Source of the DNA: Spiroplasma apis B31
GTDB lineage: Bacteria > Bacillota_I > Bacilli_A > Mycoplasmatales > Mycoplasmataceae
NCBI RefSeq assembly: GCF_000500935.1
Contig: NC_022998.1
Coordinates: forward strand, 992,001-1,056,000
Length of the DNA: 64,000 nt
Direction of reading: 5' to 3'
The translations under genes were made by a program, and so were the position numbers. Shown here one piece after another: positions 22,637 to 35,496 of this stretch. The notes under the pieces were generated by a model. The model was not told the DNA's origin and did not search any database. It worked only from the letters and a program-made list of their open reading frames with translations. How positions within the stretch are numbered: the stretch's first letter is position 1; every line of letters begins with the position of its first letter.

Positions 22637-22754
22637 TTTTTATCGTTTCCTTTCACTTAATTATTTTATACTCATTAAAAAGGCTTTTTAAAAACTAATG
22701 AAAAAAATTTTCTACACTTTCTAATTTATTTATACAAAATTGGAAGTTTTTCCA

Positions 22755-23645
22755 TTAGTACCTCTTGTTAGAACCATGTAAACGTACACAAAATGATAGA
22801 CCTTTAATTCTTTCTGTGAACCTTAAAGTTTTCATTTTTTCGAATTTCATTAAACTTTGATCTCTAATTTTCTTATTTAAGTAATGCGTTTCTAATTCTG
22901 GTATTGAAAAATTTGATGTAAAAAAAGTAAGTTTTTTATTTTCCATTCTAGTATTTAATAAACCAAATAAAAGCTCATCTCTACTTCAATCACTAACAAT
23001 CTCAGAACCGATATCATCTAATATCAATACATCCACATCACAGCATTGATCAAAAAACTTGTTGTAATCATTTGACTCTAGACTTTTGAAAGTCTCTTTG
23101 ACTTTTTTAATTAGTTTATTTACTGTGACTAAAATTACTTTTTTGTCTAACTTAGCATAAGTGTTAGCTAATAATTTCATAATATATGTCTTACCAATTC
23201 CTGGTTCTCCATAAACATAGAACCCTTTTTCGGTTTTGGTTTTATTTAATCCGATCAATAGTTTTTCTAAATTACCATCTAGATTTTTTGCTTTATCAGA
23301 GTTCAAGAATTCTTCTATCGTTTCTGGAACTTCTTTAAAATCATAGTCAGCGTATAGAATATTTTTTTGTAGCTTATAATCTTTATTTTCAAAAACTCAG
23401 TGTTGACAATTTTTACTAGTAACATAGAATGTATTATTTAAAAAAGACAATTTTTGTTGAACACCCGGGATGCTTTGTTTACACATTGACAATGGTTGAT
23501 TAGGTTCACAAAGAACAAAGTCCCTTTTAAATCTTGAAAGAACAATCATATTTTCACTTAAAACCTTATCGCTGATATTATACTTATCAACAAGTTTTTT
23601 GAGTTCTTTATCTTGTTTTAATAAATCTAATGAAAGTTGTTCCAT
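22755..23645 (-). CDS. dnaI: Helicase loader DnaI
   Basis: Protein of 296 residues. The N-terminal part (EQLSLDLLKQDKELKKLVDKY..) resembles the helicase-binding region of DnaI. It contains cysteine and histidine residues (CEPNQPLSMC, CQH). The C-terminal AAA+ ATPase has Walker A YGEPGIGKT, Walker B VLILDDIGSE and sensor region TFFTSNFS. It loads the replicative helicase. Two TGA-Trp are present. It follows the dnaB-like gene with one base between, as in Bacillus. Confidence 0.9.
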
Positions 23646-23646
23646 T

Positions 23647-24888
23647 TTAAACTTCTCCTCAAATAGAGTTTTCTACTTTATCATCAAGATTTATTTCATA
23701 AGTTTTTTTAGTTTGCGCTTCTTGTCAAATGATATCTTCATTTTTTAAATATTCGTTTGATTTTTTTGTTGGTGTTTTTTTGTGGGCTACTTTTAAAAAC
23801 TCCATCGCTTTGTCTGCGGTTTTAATATTTCGTTCATTCATAGTAGAGGCAATTTTAAATAAATAATTACCGACTATATCTTTATTATTTTTATAATACG
23901 AAAACTCTAGCAAACAATTAATTACACCGTTTCTAAGCTTATACTTTTCTAATAAAGTTTTTATAACAGTTTCATCATTAGATGAAATTATTTTTTCATC
24001 TCCAAACAACAATCTTAAATAATCATAAGGTTCAATAGTTTCCATTTCCTTAATTTTTTTATTAGTTTGTAATTCAATATTATCGCTTGGTACAAACAAT
24101 TCACTATTATTTTTAGCTAGGTAAAGTTTAGAAATCTCTTCATAAAAATCCGACAAACTAAAATCCATGATCTCTTCATTGTAAATTTTTTTTATTGTAG
24201 TTATGATTTCAGAAATTGTTATATTATAGGCAACATAAACATCTTCAATAGACCTTTGCTTTTCGACATCTGTAGGAGATATAAAAATTTTATTCTTTTT
24301 CATTTCTTTAATAATATTTTCGTAGTTAAAACCTTTTAATAAAACATTTGATTTTCTTGGTTTAACTTTAATTTTACTAAATGAAAGATAGTTAGACTCC
24401 TCAGTAAACTCTGAAAATACCTCTAAAAACTTTGACGATTTATTTTCATAGCCGCTTTCAGTTAAAGGATCACCTTCATCTCTGAATATATATCTCGCAA
24501 TCTCATAGTTTTTTTCCCCAATTTTGATAAGTAGTGCGTTATTAAATAACCTGTTTTGAAAAAAATCTTTTGCATCTAAAGGTGAATAAATATTAAAACA
24601 AGCTAGGTTTTTTTGCTTATTGTATAAAGTTTCAATTAGGCCAGTAGCTTCCAATTTCTTTATTTGCTTATTTAATTTTTCACTTGTAGTTTCGCAAAGC
24701 TTCAATAGTCTTTCCTCTTCTAATAAAACAGATTTAAAGTCTCGATTAATTTCTGCTTCATGAATTAGCAACTTATAGAGAGCCATACTATTTAACCCAA
24801 TTATTGGTTGGTAAAGATAAGAGAGTATTTTATCATCAGAAGAATCTATTCGGTTTTTTAGTGTAATTTTATATTTATAATCTTTCAT
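23647..24888 (-). CDS. DnaB/DnaD-family replication initiation protein
   Basis: Protein of 413 residues with two winged-helix/helical modules typical of Bacillus DnaB: an N-terminal part (SSDDKILSYLYQPIIGLNSMALYKLL..) and a C-terminal DDBH2-type segment around ETVIKTLLEKYKLRNGVINCLLEF and KIASTMNERNIKTADKAMEFLK. The start is ATG 24888, 5 bases after AGGAGA, not the upstream ATG 24906. Two TGA-Trp occur in the last 25 residues. Its position just before dnaI and downstream of mutM matches the Bacillus order. It is the primosome protein, not the replicative helicase. Confidence 0.85.
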
Positions 24889-24989
24889 AGCTTTCTCCTC
24901 ATTCATTGATATTCTTATAATAAAATCAAATTTCCTTATTATGAATCATTTTGATAAACTTTAATAAAAAATATAATATTTGTGGGAAA

Positions 24990-25023
24990 GACAAACAAAA
25001 ATACACCAAGGCGTATTTGTTTC
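24990..25023 (-). terminator. Probable terminator of polA-mutM
   Basis: On the minus strand AAATAC..GTATTT is followed by a T-rich tail. Confidence 0.5.
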
Positions 25024-25040
25024 TTAAAGTTTTCCACATA

Positions 25041-25871
25041 TTAAATCATTAATTGACATACTTTACAAAAATATGTACCTCTACCGTTTACTTTAATTTT
25101 TTCTATTGTAGAACCACAGATATAGCAAGGTTTATTTTTTCGCGTATGTACTTTTAGTTCATTTTGAAATTTACCGTCGATGCCGTCTTCCATTTGATAA
25201 GAATCTATTGTAGAACCACCCAGCTCGATTGCTTTAGTTAATATTTCCTTTGATGCAACCAATATATCCTCATAGTTATTTGCCTTTAAACTTGTTGCTC
25301 GATTTAGAGGATGTATTTTAGCTTTAAAAAGTATTTCGTCTGCATAAATATTACCTATCCCTGATAACTTTGTCTGATCCAATAATGCTGTTTTTATAAA
25401 CTTATTTGATTTTCCAATAGTTTTGACTAAAAAATTCGCGTCCACTTTTGGATTAAATGGTTCGGGACCAACATTACTAATGGGTTTTAATTCCTTATAA
25501 CTTTCTTTAAGTTGATAATGAAATGTTCCAAATTTTCTTGTATCAAAATAAGCCATTTTTTTTCCACTTTCCAATTCGAAAATGGCTTCCAAATGTTTAT
25601 TATAATTTACTTCATCATCGTAAATAAATCATTTACCTTCCATTCGAAGATGACTTATCAAAACCATGTCCCCTAAATGAAATATAATATGTTTAGCAAT
25701 CCTTGACACATCTTCTATCACTCTATTTTTTATATCGACTTCAAAAGCAGATAAAGAAATATCTGTTTTTAATAAATTGGGGTATAAAATTTTTGCATTT
25801 ACTATTTTTTCGCCTTTAACTTTTTGTCTTAACAATCTTACTACAGTTTCGACTTCTGGTAACTCTGGCAT
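25041..25871 (-). CDS. mutM: Formamidopyrimidine-DNA glycosylase
   Basis: Protein of 276 residues that removes 8-oxoguanine and ring-opened purines. After the initial Met comes PELPE, with the catalytic proline; then SHLRMEGK, LDQTKLSGIGNIYADEILF (helix-two-turn-helix) and a C-terminal zinc finger CYICGS..GRGTYFCKVCQ. AAAGGAGGG precedes ATG. It is directly downstream of polA (12 bases). Confidence 0.96.
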
Positions 25872-25883
25872 AATACCCTCCTT

Positions 25884-28574
25884 TTATTTAAGCTCGTATC
25901 AATTGTTTCCTATCGAGCAATTAACATCTAGTGGTACAAGTGATATTCTTTTGTGATTTGCTAATTCTAATATATTATTGTAAGCTTCCTTCATATTTCG
26001 AATTACAATCTGATTCACGGTATCAATTGTTTCTTCTCTTGCTAGAATGATTATCTCATCATGAATTTGAGCAACCATTTTGGCATCTACATCAAGTCCA
26101 TTAAGATCATTAAAAACACCAATCATCGCCATCTTCAGAATATCAGCGGCTGTACCTTGTATTGGAGCATTAATAGCTGCTCTCTTCCCGAATTCTCTAA
26201 TCATATGATTAGAATTTTTAAGTTCTAAAATATATCTTCTTCTATTAGCCATTGTTTTTACATAACCATGCTCCAAAGCAAACTCTAAAGTATTTTTTTT
26301 GAAATTATCGACTTCAGAAAAAGATTCGTTATACTTTTGAATATATTCTTTTGCGTCTTTCAAAGGTATTTTAAGGTCTTTAGAGAGACCATAATCAGTC
26401 AAACCGTAAAGGATACCAAAATTGAAAACTTTTGCTACTCTTCGCTGGTCCGCAGTTACTTTATCATCGTCATTTATATTAAAAATGTTTTTAGCTGCCA
26501 ATTCGTGAATATCTAAGTTATTCGCATATGCTTTTATAAGTGTTGGTTCATTAGCGACATCTGCAAGTACTCTCAACTCTATTTGTGAATAGTCGTAACT
26601 TATGTACTTATATCCTGGTTTGCAAATGAATATTTTTCTTACATTCTTTTGTTCTTCATCACGGATTGAGATATTTTGAAGATTTGGATCAGAAGAACTT
26701 AATCGACCTGTGTTTGTCAGTGTTTGATTGAATATTGTATGTACTTTATTGTTTTCGTGTACAAACTTTTCGAACCCCTTAAGGTAGGTTGAATATAATT
26801 TTGAGTACTTCCTATATATTAATATTTTCTCAACGACCGGATGTTCATTTATAAGGTCAGTTAAGGCCTCTTTATCAGTACTTCCCTTATTTGAGTTTCT
26901 TATTTTCATTTTATCGAATAAGACTTCTTTCAACTGTTTAGGACTAGCTAAGTTAAAGTCTTCGCTAATATAATCTTTAAGTTCTTCTTTCACTTCTGCT
27001 TCAATTTTATTTAAAAGCAAAAGAACTTCTTCTGTTTGTTTTTTCAACTCTTCACGGTCGATTAAAACACCCTCTTGTTCCATAGATAGCAATACTTTAG
27101 AAAATGGTAATTCAATATTTTCATATAAACGCAATTGTTCAAGATCTTCTAGAGTATGTAAAATATTATTTTCGGTTGCTTTTATGTGTGATGCTTTTGT
27201 TACTAAATATTTTGCTTTAATATCTTTATCTATGTTTTTACTTCGCTTGACACCTTTACCAAAAATTTCATCACTAGATTCAATTTGGATTTCCGGATTA
27301 ATCGTCATAAGGTGAGATTCAAAGTTAGATTTTACATTGGGATTTAAAACATAGCAAGCCAGCATCATATCATAGATAAAGTTATCTACTGGTGCATCAT
27401 AACCAAGGCTATTTAAAACATAAATTGTCTTTTTTATATCATATGTTTTAAATTTATTTTTTTTCAAAAAACTTCTGAAGTCTTCGTCATACTTATCTTC
27501 TTGTCAATTGAATATGTTTATTTCCTCAGATTCACCAAAAATGTAAAAAAAGTTTCCTTTTGAATTCACTATACCCATTCCAATAACCTCAGAATTATGA
27601 TAATTTTGATCAAGAGTTTCTAAATAAATATAATTTATTGCATCACTATAACTAGGATTTCATTTTGTTAATATTTGATATTTTAAGACTTCAGGATTCT
27701 TAACTTCTTCACTACAAAGTTTTTTAATCAAAGAGTTCATTTCATATTTTATGAAAAAGGCTCTAAGATTATCGAAATCTATATCTGTTTTTCTAATATG
27801 AAAGTTATTTAATTCAATATCTAACTTGATAGTCGCTATTTCTTTTGATAAATACGCATCTTCTTTACCTTCTAATAATTTTGCTTGTTTACTTCCTTTG
27901 ATATCATCGATATTTTGATAAATGTCATCTAAATTTTTATATGTTTGTAAAAGCTCCTTAGCAGTTTTTTCTCCTATGCCAAGAACACCTTTTATATTAT
28001 CAGAACTATCCCCTCTAAGTCCTTTATAATCGGTAACTTGTTGTGGGTAGATCCCTCACTTTTCAACTAATTTCTCTTGGTCATATACATAAAGACTACT
28101 AGTACCAGTTTTAGGCGACAACACAAAAACATTATCACCTATTAATTGATACATATCTTGATCATTAGACAATATGTGTACTATATAATTTTCATCATTT
28201 TTTAATTTATTTGAAATTGTCCCAATTATATCGTCGGCTTCGTAATTATCTAATTCAAATCAATCAATTTTAGCTTCAGTTAAAAACTCTCTAACTATCG
28301 GGAATTGTGCAACCAATTCGGGAGGTGTTTTTTGTCTACCTGCTTTATATGTTTCTAGCTTTTCATGCCTAAAGGTTTTTTTTCCTTTATCAAAAGCAAC
28401 TTTTATATCAAAATATTGATGTTCTGCAGCAATGTTACATATCATATTAATAAAAGAGTAAGCAGCATTAGTTGGAATACCTGCTTTTGTACTCAATGGT
28501 GTTCTACCATACTGACTATAAAATGCTCTAAATATTAGAGCATTTCCATCGACTAATAAAATTTTTTTCTTCAT
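25884..28574 (-). CDS. polA: DNA polymerase I
   Basis: Protein of 896 residues. It has the N-terminal 5'-3' exonuclease (LLVDGNALIFRAFYSQ, DNYEADDIIG), a middle 3'-5' exonuclease-like region and the C-terminal polymerase. Polymerase motif A is DYSQIELRV, motif B RRVAKVFNFGILYG and motif C QIHDEII. In the middle region the expected DxE metal site reads YLE, so proofreading is probably lost, as in Bacillus and Thermus enzymes. Many TGA-Trp codons fragment it in the standard code. It likely fills gaps during repair and Okazaki processing, cotranscribed with mutM. Confidence 0.95.
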
Positions 28575-28638
28575 AATTATCCACCGTTCATTTTAATAAT
28601 AGCAAAAAAGTAAAACCCTATGTGTAGTAAAAGTTAAT

Positions 28639-31632
28639 TTAGAAAATTTTAATCAAATCCTGAAATACAGCACTAGACTTGTTATTAAAAAACTGGGTCT
28701 TGATTCTTAATATAACGGTTTGTCCTTCTTTGATTTTTCCTTTTAAAGTTTCGAAACTAGAAGCAAATATGGTCAATAACATCTCTGATGATTCATCTTC
28801 AATATTAACAAAACACATTTCATTTCCATTTTTATCTTTTTTTGTAATCATTTTACCCAGAATAACTAGGGTTTCACAAACGACAGGAGTACCCCTTAGC
28901 GAACTAAGAAGTCGAAGTTTTTCTTTATTTTTTAACTTGTTGCGCAAGATAGAAAGAGGATGTGAAGAAATGTAAAAACCTAGGTACTCTTTTTCATATG
29001 AGATTATCTCTTCTGGATTATCTTTTCTTTTTTCAATATCTAAGGTTATACTAGGGTCTCCTAACTCTCCGTATACATCACTCAAATTTAAAATCATTTC
29101 TTTTTGAGATATTAAGTCTTTACGAGAGTACCCATAAGTGTCAAAAGCCCCAGAGTACACAAGAGCGTTATACTTTTGATCTCCAATTGCATTATATTTT
29201 TTCAAATAAGAGAGTAAAGATATTAAACTATCAAAAGCATTCTTACTTTCGGTGTATATTTTTTTTAAATTACGCATAAATTCAGGTCCAATGTGTTTTA
29301 TTACTGATAACGGCATCATAACTTTGTTGTCTTTAAAATAATAAACACTATTTGGATTTTTAATATTGGGATGCGAAACAAAAAATCCTGAGGCTTTTAA
29401 TTCATTTATATATTGGAAAGTCTTTATCTCATTTCTAATAACTCCGTTAAGCAAAGCGCAATAAAATTCGGCTTTGTAGTGAGTTTTTAGGTATGCCATT
29501 CAATAACTAATTTTTGCATATGCTACCGCGTGAGACTTATTGAAACCATACTCAGCAAATTTTTCAATATAATTTCAAAGTTCAATTGCTTTTTCCATGG
29601 AGTAATTATTATTAACTGCTTTTTCTATGAATTCATTTTTAAAAGCATCCATTAACTTTTGATCTTTTTTGCTCATTGCTCGTCGAATTATATCTGCTTT
29701 ACTCAAACTCAAATTAGCCACTTTTTTCAATATTTGCATAACTTGTTCTTGATATACAATTATTCCATAAGTGCTTTCTAGTATTTGTTTTAAACTTTCT
29801 TCAATAATATAATTATTTTCTATGTTGTTTTTTCTTTTTATGAAAGTTGGAATGTTCTCTTGTGGACCGGGTCTAAATAATGCACTAGTTAAAGCGATAT
29901 CATCAATAGAGTTTACTTTCATTTTTTTTAAAACATCCGTCATTCCTTCAGACTCAAGTTGGAATATCCCGCTAGTATCCCCTCCTCTTAGAAGCGCAAA
30001 AGTTTCTAAGTCGTTTTCTGGTATTTTATTCAATTCAATAACTTTGTTTTTAGATTCTCTGATATTTTTTAAAACTTCTTGAATAATCGACAAGTTTCTT
30101 AAACCTAAGATATCAGTTTTAATTAATCCGATTTCCTCTAAATAACTCATTGAGTACTGAGTTTGTGTTATTCCGTTCATTCCCAACTTCGTCGGCACAA
30201 CCTCATGTAATTTAGTATCAGAAAACACAACTCCAGCAGCGTGTGTACCAGTTTGCCTTGGCAGTCCTATAATATTACTAACGACTTCAAAGATGTGTGG
30301 GTATTTTTCTTTATACTTTCTAAGTGTTTCCGAACTATCTAATGCCAATTGTAAATCTTTAACATTCCTGTCACTTATTTGCTTTGTCATTTGAGAGACC
30401 TCTTCAATAGGCAAGTTGAAAACCCTTCCACAATCTCTAATGGCATTTTTTATTCCTATTGTTTGAAAAGTTACTATTGTTGAGAAATGGTCTTTTCCAT
30501 ATTTTTCAAATAAATAATCCAGGACTTCTTCTCTTCTGTCATCTTGGAAATCTATATCAATATCTGGAAGAGTTATCCTTTCAATATTTAAAAAACGTTC
30601 AAATAGCAAACCCCATTTCAAAGGATCCAAATCTGTGATACCTAATAAAAAAGCAACTAAGCTACCTGCAGCAGAACCTCTACCGGGTCCTACTAATATA
30701 TTTTTTCTTTTAGCTTCAGCGACAAAGTCAGCGACAATTAAAAAATAATCTGCGAAGCCCATTTTTTTTATGACTTCAAGTTCCATATCAAGCCTATCGA
30801 TATAAATATTTTTAAAGTCTATTTGTTGTTGATAATTTTCGAAAGCTTCTTCACATATTAATCTAAGATAATTATCAGAAGGTATTTTTTTAGAATTTGG
30901 GTAACTTAAAAAATGTTTCCTATTGTCATTACTTACATGATTTTCTACTTGATTAACAATTTTTTCTAAGCTACTCAAATGTTTTTTTATGTCAATGAAG
31001 TTTGCAATGCTTTCCTGTTTTAAATAAAATGTTTTTTTAATATTTTTTACATCAGTTAATAGCTCACCAGATGCAATTGCCTTTAATGACAAAAAGGTTT
31101 GGTATTCAGAATCATACAAGAAGTTCACCTCTTGTGCGAAAATAACATTTTCCTCATTTTTTAAAAAATGGTGGTTAGAACTATCCACACCAAAAAATAA
31201 AGATTCGTTACCAAAATGATTTTTTAATTTATTTATATAGTTATCAATAAATTCGACCGTTGGCACAAAAACTACAACTACATTATTTTTTAAAGTTTGA
31301 AAAAACTTTTTCTCAGTTTGATCAATGTCTAACTTATCAAAACTTTGCAGGTAAGAAGAAAAGGTAGAAATACTTTTATAACCTTCGTTGTTTTTTGCAT
31401 AAACGATGATTTGACCAAAAGAAATTGTAAAGCTAACTCCTATTATTGGTTTTATGTTATTAGCTCTACATTGTTCTTCGAACTCAGGAATACCATACAT
31501 AACATTATAATCTGCTAAGAAACCAAAATTAAAATTTTGGTTCTTCAAAAATTCGACGTAGTCATGGGGTCTTATGGTTGACTCTAAAAAATTGTAACAA
31601 CTTTGAATATTTAATAAATTTAAATAACCCAC
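28639..31632 (-). CDS. dnaE: DNA polymerase III alpha subunit, DnaE type
   Basis: Protein of 997 residues, within the size of the shorter Firmicute DnaE. An N-terminal PHP domain (LLNIQSCYNFLEST..) precedes the polymerase core with GPGRGSAAGSLVAFLLG and the catalytic aspartates in LPDIDIDFQDDRR. The fingers and OB-fold regions follow (VICETLVILGKMITKKDKNG). The start is GTG at 31632 with GAGGTG upstream. TGA-Trp occurs near residue 711. Mollicutes usually also have PolC; that gene is not in this window. Confidence 0.94.
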
Positions 31633-31711
31633 CCTTAAGACACCTCTTTAATTTGATTTTACACAAATTTTTATAAAAAAAATCAATTAATGTTTGTTAC
31701 CATCAATTGAT

Positions 31712-32128
31712 TTAATGTTTTTGTGTTTTTCTACTTTCTGTAATTATTTCGTAGGCATTGTTGATTTTAGTCATCTCCGCTTGTGCTTCAATGTCGTTGG
31801 GATTCTTATCTGGATGATATTTGTTTGCTAGTTCACGATATTTTTTTTTGATTTCTGCATCAGAAGCTTTTCTTGTTAATCCAAAAACAGCGTAAGCTTC
31901 GTCGATCAATGATGTACTACCTGTATGGTGTGAACTATTTGAACTTCTCGAACCCCTGTTAGATCATTCTTCTTGATTTTGAAAACCTTCGTCGAAGTTA
32001 TTATGTCCTTCACTATTTTTTCTGTATTTTTGTTCTCTTCGTGCTGATCCATTAAAAATAAGGTTCACAATTCAAAAAATGAAAACGTAATACAAAATTC
32101 TCATAATAAATCTAATTAAGTCATCCAT
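31712..32128 (-). CDS. Membrane-anchored J-domain protein
   Basis: Protein of 138 residues. One N-terminal membrane helix (IRFIMRILYYVFIFWIVNLI) is followed by a polar Ser/Asn/Gln-rich linker and a C-terminal J domain: AYAVFGLTRKASDAEIKKKY and YHPDKNPN with the HPD motif that stimulates DnaK ATPase. Zinc-finger and client-binding domains of DnaJ are absent, so it probably recruits DnaK to the membrane. GGGAG precedes ATG at 32128. Two TGA-Trp are in the first 70 residues. Confidence 0.85.
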
Positions 32129-32152
32129 AAAAATACTCCCTTTAAACTCATT

Positions 32153-32461
32153 CTACACCTTTTCAATAACTAATCAAGTAATCATACCTACAATAATAAG
32201 CAATATAACTATATAAGAAATAACTTTAAATATTCATACATTTGCCTTTTTTTTAATCTTGGAAGGGTTGATTTCGATTTTCTTGTGTTTTACATCTTTT
32301 TCTTTAACTTCTGTAATTGTTATGGAATCATCTCGATATTCTTCAATAGTAAACTCTGGGTCGTATCCAACAGTCTCACTATTAATAACGTTTCCATTGA
32401 ACACCCCGAACTTATTCTCACCCTTAATTTTCTTTTCTTTGATTTTGTTCAACTTTTTCAA
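32153..32461 (-). CDS. Small C-terminally anchored membrane protein
   Basis: About 102 residues. The first 75 are lysine/glutamate-rich, including IKEKKIKGENKFGVFNG, and the C-terminus is one hydrophobic helix (YIVILLIIVGMITWLVI) followed by EKV, a tail-anchor layout. The proposed start is TTG at 32461 inside the end of thiI, with AAGGATGG upstream; a later start is possible. No family recognised. It sits between thiI and the J-domain gene, likely one transcript. Confidence 0.55.
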
Positions 32462-33638
32462 TCATTTCACCATCCTTAAAATAAAAAGATTTAATAAATT
32501 TGCTAATAGTATATTCAATTAGTTCATCTAATAATATATCTTTTTCCTGTTCTCTTGCAATGTATGCTTTTGGTTTTGTAACAGGTTTATTAGGGACGTA
32601 CATTGAACAAACATCATCGAAAGGTAAAATTGATGTTTCATAAGTACCGATTTTTTTTGCAAGATGTATTATTTCTTCTTTATCAAATGTTAGTAAGGGT
32701 CTCAATATAGTTAAATTTGAGGTCTCGTTAATTGTGTTGATGGACTCGATAGTTTGTGAAGCAACCTGACCAAGATTGTCCCCTGTTATAATAGCTTTGG
32801 CCTTAATTTGAGTTGCTAACTTATTTGCAATTCGAACAAAAACTCTTCTCATTATAGTTATCCTATAAGATTCATCTTTTATATGCATTAGCTCGCGTAA
32901 AATTATTGAAAAATCGCAAACATACAACATAAAACTAGAGTGGTTAAAAGTTTGAAGCTTTTTTGCGAGTGTAAACACTTTCTCTAAAGCTTCAACAGAT
33001 GTATGAGGGGGTGTCATAAAGTGTAGAAAATCTACAACCATACCTCTTTTCATAACCAAATAGCTTGCTACTGGTGAATCTATTCCGCCACTTAATAATG
33101 ATATTGCTTTTCCACTAATCCCAACTGGTAGTCCTTTTATACCATTTTGTCTAGAAGTAAATATATAAATACCGTCTTGTTTTATAATAACAGTTATTTT
33201 TAAATCAGGATTATGAACATCGACTTTCAAACCCGCACAATTTTTTAAAATATTAGCCGCAATTTTTAGTTTCATTTCTGTTGAGCCAAGTTCAAAGAAC
33301 TTATCTTTTCGATCAACTTCTACCTTGAATGTGCCCTTATTGAATGATTGAGCAACTTTTAAAGTATATTCTAAGACCTTGTTAACATCTCTTTCTACGA
33401 TTTCAGCAACTGATATTGAATAAATTCCAAATACTTTTGTCAAAGACTCACAAATAGTTTCTACAAAGCTATCGTCATTTACTTTTATTGTTAAACTGTT
33501 GTGGTCTTTTTTGTATTCTAAGATGTCTTTATATGGTTTTAATTTAAATTTAATATTTTGAATTAGCTTATTTATGAATATATTTTTGTTATTCCCCTTT
33601 AAAGTTAACTCTCCATATCTTACAAGTATATTTTTCAT
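32424..33638 (-). CDS. thiI: tRNA 4-thiouridine synthetase ThiI
   Basis: Protein of 404 residues. It adenylates U8 of tRNA and inserts sulfur to make 4-thiouridine. It has an N-terminal ferredoxin-like domain and THUMP domain (ILVRYGELTLKGNNKNIF). The PP-loop ATPase motif is LSGGIDSPVASYL, with further motifs ITGDNLGQVASQT and LRPLLTFDKEEI. AAGGAGAT precedes ATG 33638 and lies in the end of the upstream ezrA-like gene. No rhodanese domain is present, as in Bacillus. The sulfur donor IscS gene usual next door is not seen here. Confidence 0.94.
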   Translation of the reverse strand: MKNILVRYGELTLKGNNKNIFINKLIQNIKFKLKPYKDILEYKKDHNSLTIKVNDDSFVETICESLTKVFGIYSISVAEIVERDVNKVLEYTLKVAQSFNKGTFKVEVDRKDKFFELGSTEMKLKIAANILKNCAGLKVDVHNPDLKITVIIKQDGIYIFTSRQNGIKGLPVGISGKAISLLSGGIDSPVASYLVMKRGMVVDFLHFMTPPHTSVEALEKVFTLAKKLQTFNHSSFMLYVCDFSIILRELMHIKDESYRITIMRRVFVRIANKLATQIKAKAIITGDNLGQVASQTIESINTINETSNLTILRPLLTFDKEEIIHLAKKIGTYETSILPFDDVCSMYVPNKPVTKPKAYIAREQEKDILLDELIEYTISKFIKSFYFKDGEMIEKVEQNQRKEN

Positions 33639-33639
33639 T

Positions 33640-35391
33640 TTATCTCCTTGCAACTTTGATTTTTCCTAAAATATTTAAGGAGTAACCAAGTAGTTGTTCT
33701 AACTCTCTATTATGGAATAACATTTCGCATTCTTTAATAACTTTATCAATCTTTTTGTCTAACCCAACAAATCTTTCTAAATAAATTATTATTTCTTGAG
33801 AAATAAAATCTAAAAATATAGTGTCGTTTATTGAAGAAGCAATTTCTCACGCCTTACCAAGTTGTAAATTTATATAATTATTTACTCTCTCTTTTTCCTC
33901 AACTGTTTTTATCTTCAAGAGATTTTCTTTTGTTAGATATTCTATTTCTTTGTATAGTTGATTGATTGGCTCTGTAAACTTATTAAGTTCCATTATAGAT
34001 TTATATTGATTTATTTTAACTTCACATTGACTTAGTATTGATTGCATAAATATGACTTGGTTGTAAACTGAATCGATGTTAGTATTTTGTTTTTCTGCAT
34101 CTTTAGCTGATTTTTCAAGTTTTTCTATATCTTTTAATGCTTGTTGCATTACATCTAGTAAACTATCTTTAATTTCTAAAAAATCAACAGCGCGCCCATC
34201 ATTTTTTGCAACATCAAGTTTAGAAAAAATTAAGTCACTTTTTTCTTTTGTTTTGATGAACTGTGCTCTAGTTTCTTCGAAATCTAACTTTTCTTTTGAT
34301 TGTGTTTTAGATGAAATATTGACATTTTTGAATGCTTTTTCGATTGCTCTTGATGCTTTATTAATAAGTTCAAAATTCTCTCTTATATTTTCCGCATTTT
34401 CCTCGAAGAATCGTTTCAAATCATCTTCGTACTCCACAGATATTCTAAATTCTTCAACATAATTAAAAGCTTTGTTAAGATTCTTAATAGCTTTTTTATA
34501 TAAAAGTCTCTTAATATTTTTGTTTATTTTTATTCTTAGAGCATCAACACTAGCCTCTAGTTTTGCATAATTTTCAGCATTTTTGTTTGACTTACGATAA
34601 TTATTACCAAAAGTAATATGTTTATTTTTTAACTCTAACATCATTTCTGGTATTACAGTAGTTATTGTTGATAAAATATATGGTATTACATCTAATAGTT
34701 CAATCAAAAATATTAATGCGGATTCGATTTTATAAAGACAATCTCAACTTTTTTTATAGTCTCCATCATCTATACAAATATAAAAATTTTGAAATAGTTG
34801 CTCAATCTTACTTAAAGTTTCGTTCAACATTTCTTTTTCTAGATCTATATCAGAAAATTGTAGGATTATTAGCTCTTCTTTCAATTTAGTAAATAACTCT
34901 CTTTGAAATGCCAATGAATCTCTCTGAATATATTCAATTTCAATAGCATCTCTTGTTTCAATGAATAATTCGTGTATTGTTTTATTAATAAATTCTAATT
35001 TTTCGCAAATATAACTAAACTTTTTAAAATTTTTCAATAAAGGTCTAGTGTTTTTTTTATCCTTAATCAACTCACCAAAAGCTTTTAAAGTTTTTTGAAG
35101 TTCTTTTTCATATATTAACTCGAATTTTGTTCTCCAAATCATGAATTCACTTTCGAAATTCCCTGTTTCTTCAAATATAATAGATATTCGACGCAAGTTT
35201 AGTTTTAAAGGTGATTTCTTAATATCATCGACAAGGTCAAGAGTTTTAGCGATGGTTTGCATAATTTTTTTATAAATAAATAAGAATATCATTACAAGAT
35301 TAACAATTATAAACGCTAAAAAAAACACAGATAAACACACTATGTTAGGTAAGTTGCCTTGCAAATTATTTAAGTCTCAACCCAAAAACAT
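33640..35391 (-). CDS. EzrA-like membrane coiled-coil protein
   Basis: Protein of 583 residues with one N-terminal membrane helix (about residues 15-42) and then continuous charged alpha-helical, coiled-coil sequence to the end. This is the topology and length of EzrA, which bundles with FtsZ at the division ring. Sequence identity to EzrA is not obvious by eye. The call rests on topology and on the neighbourhood: rpsD divergently upstream and thiI downstream, as around Bacillus ezrA. AAGGAGGTAG precedes ATG. Three TGA-Trp codons are present. Confidence 0.65.
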
Positions 35392-35484
35392 TAAACTACC
35401 TCCTTAAAATCAAATTAATTATAGCACATTGAAAAATAGAGATATTATTTTCGATTTATTCTCCCTTATATTAAAAAAATGAGA

Positions 35485-35490
35485 TATAAT
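35485..35490 (+). promoter_or_regulatory. Predicted -10 box of rpsD
   Basis: TATAAT with an expected start near 35497, giving a leader of about 160 nt. Confidence 0.5.
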
Positions 35491-35496
35491 AATTTT

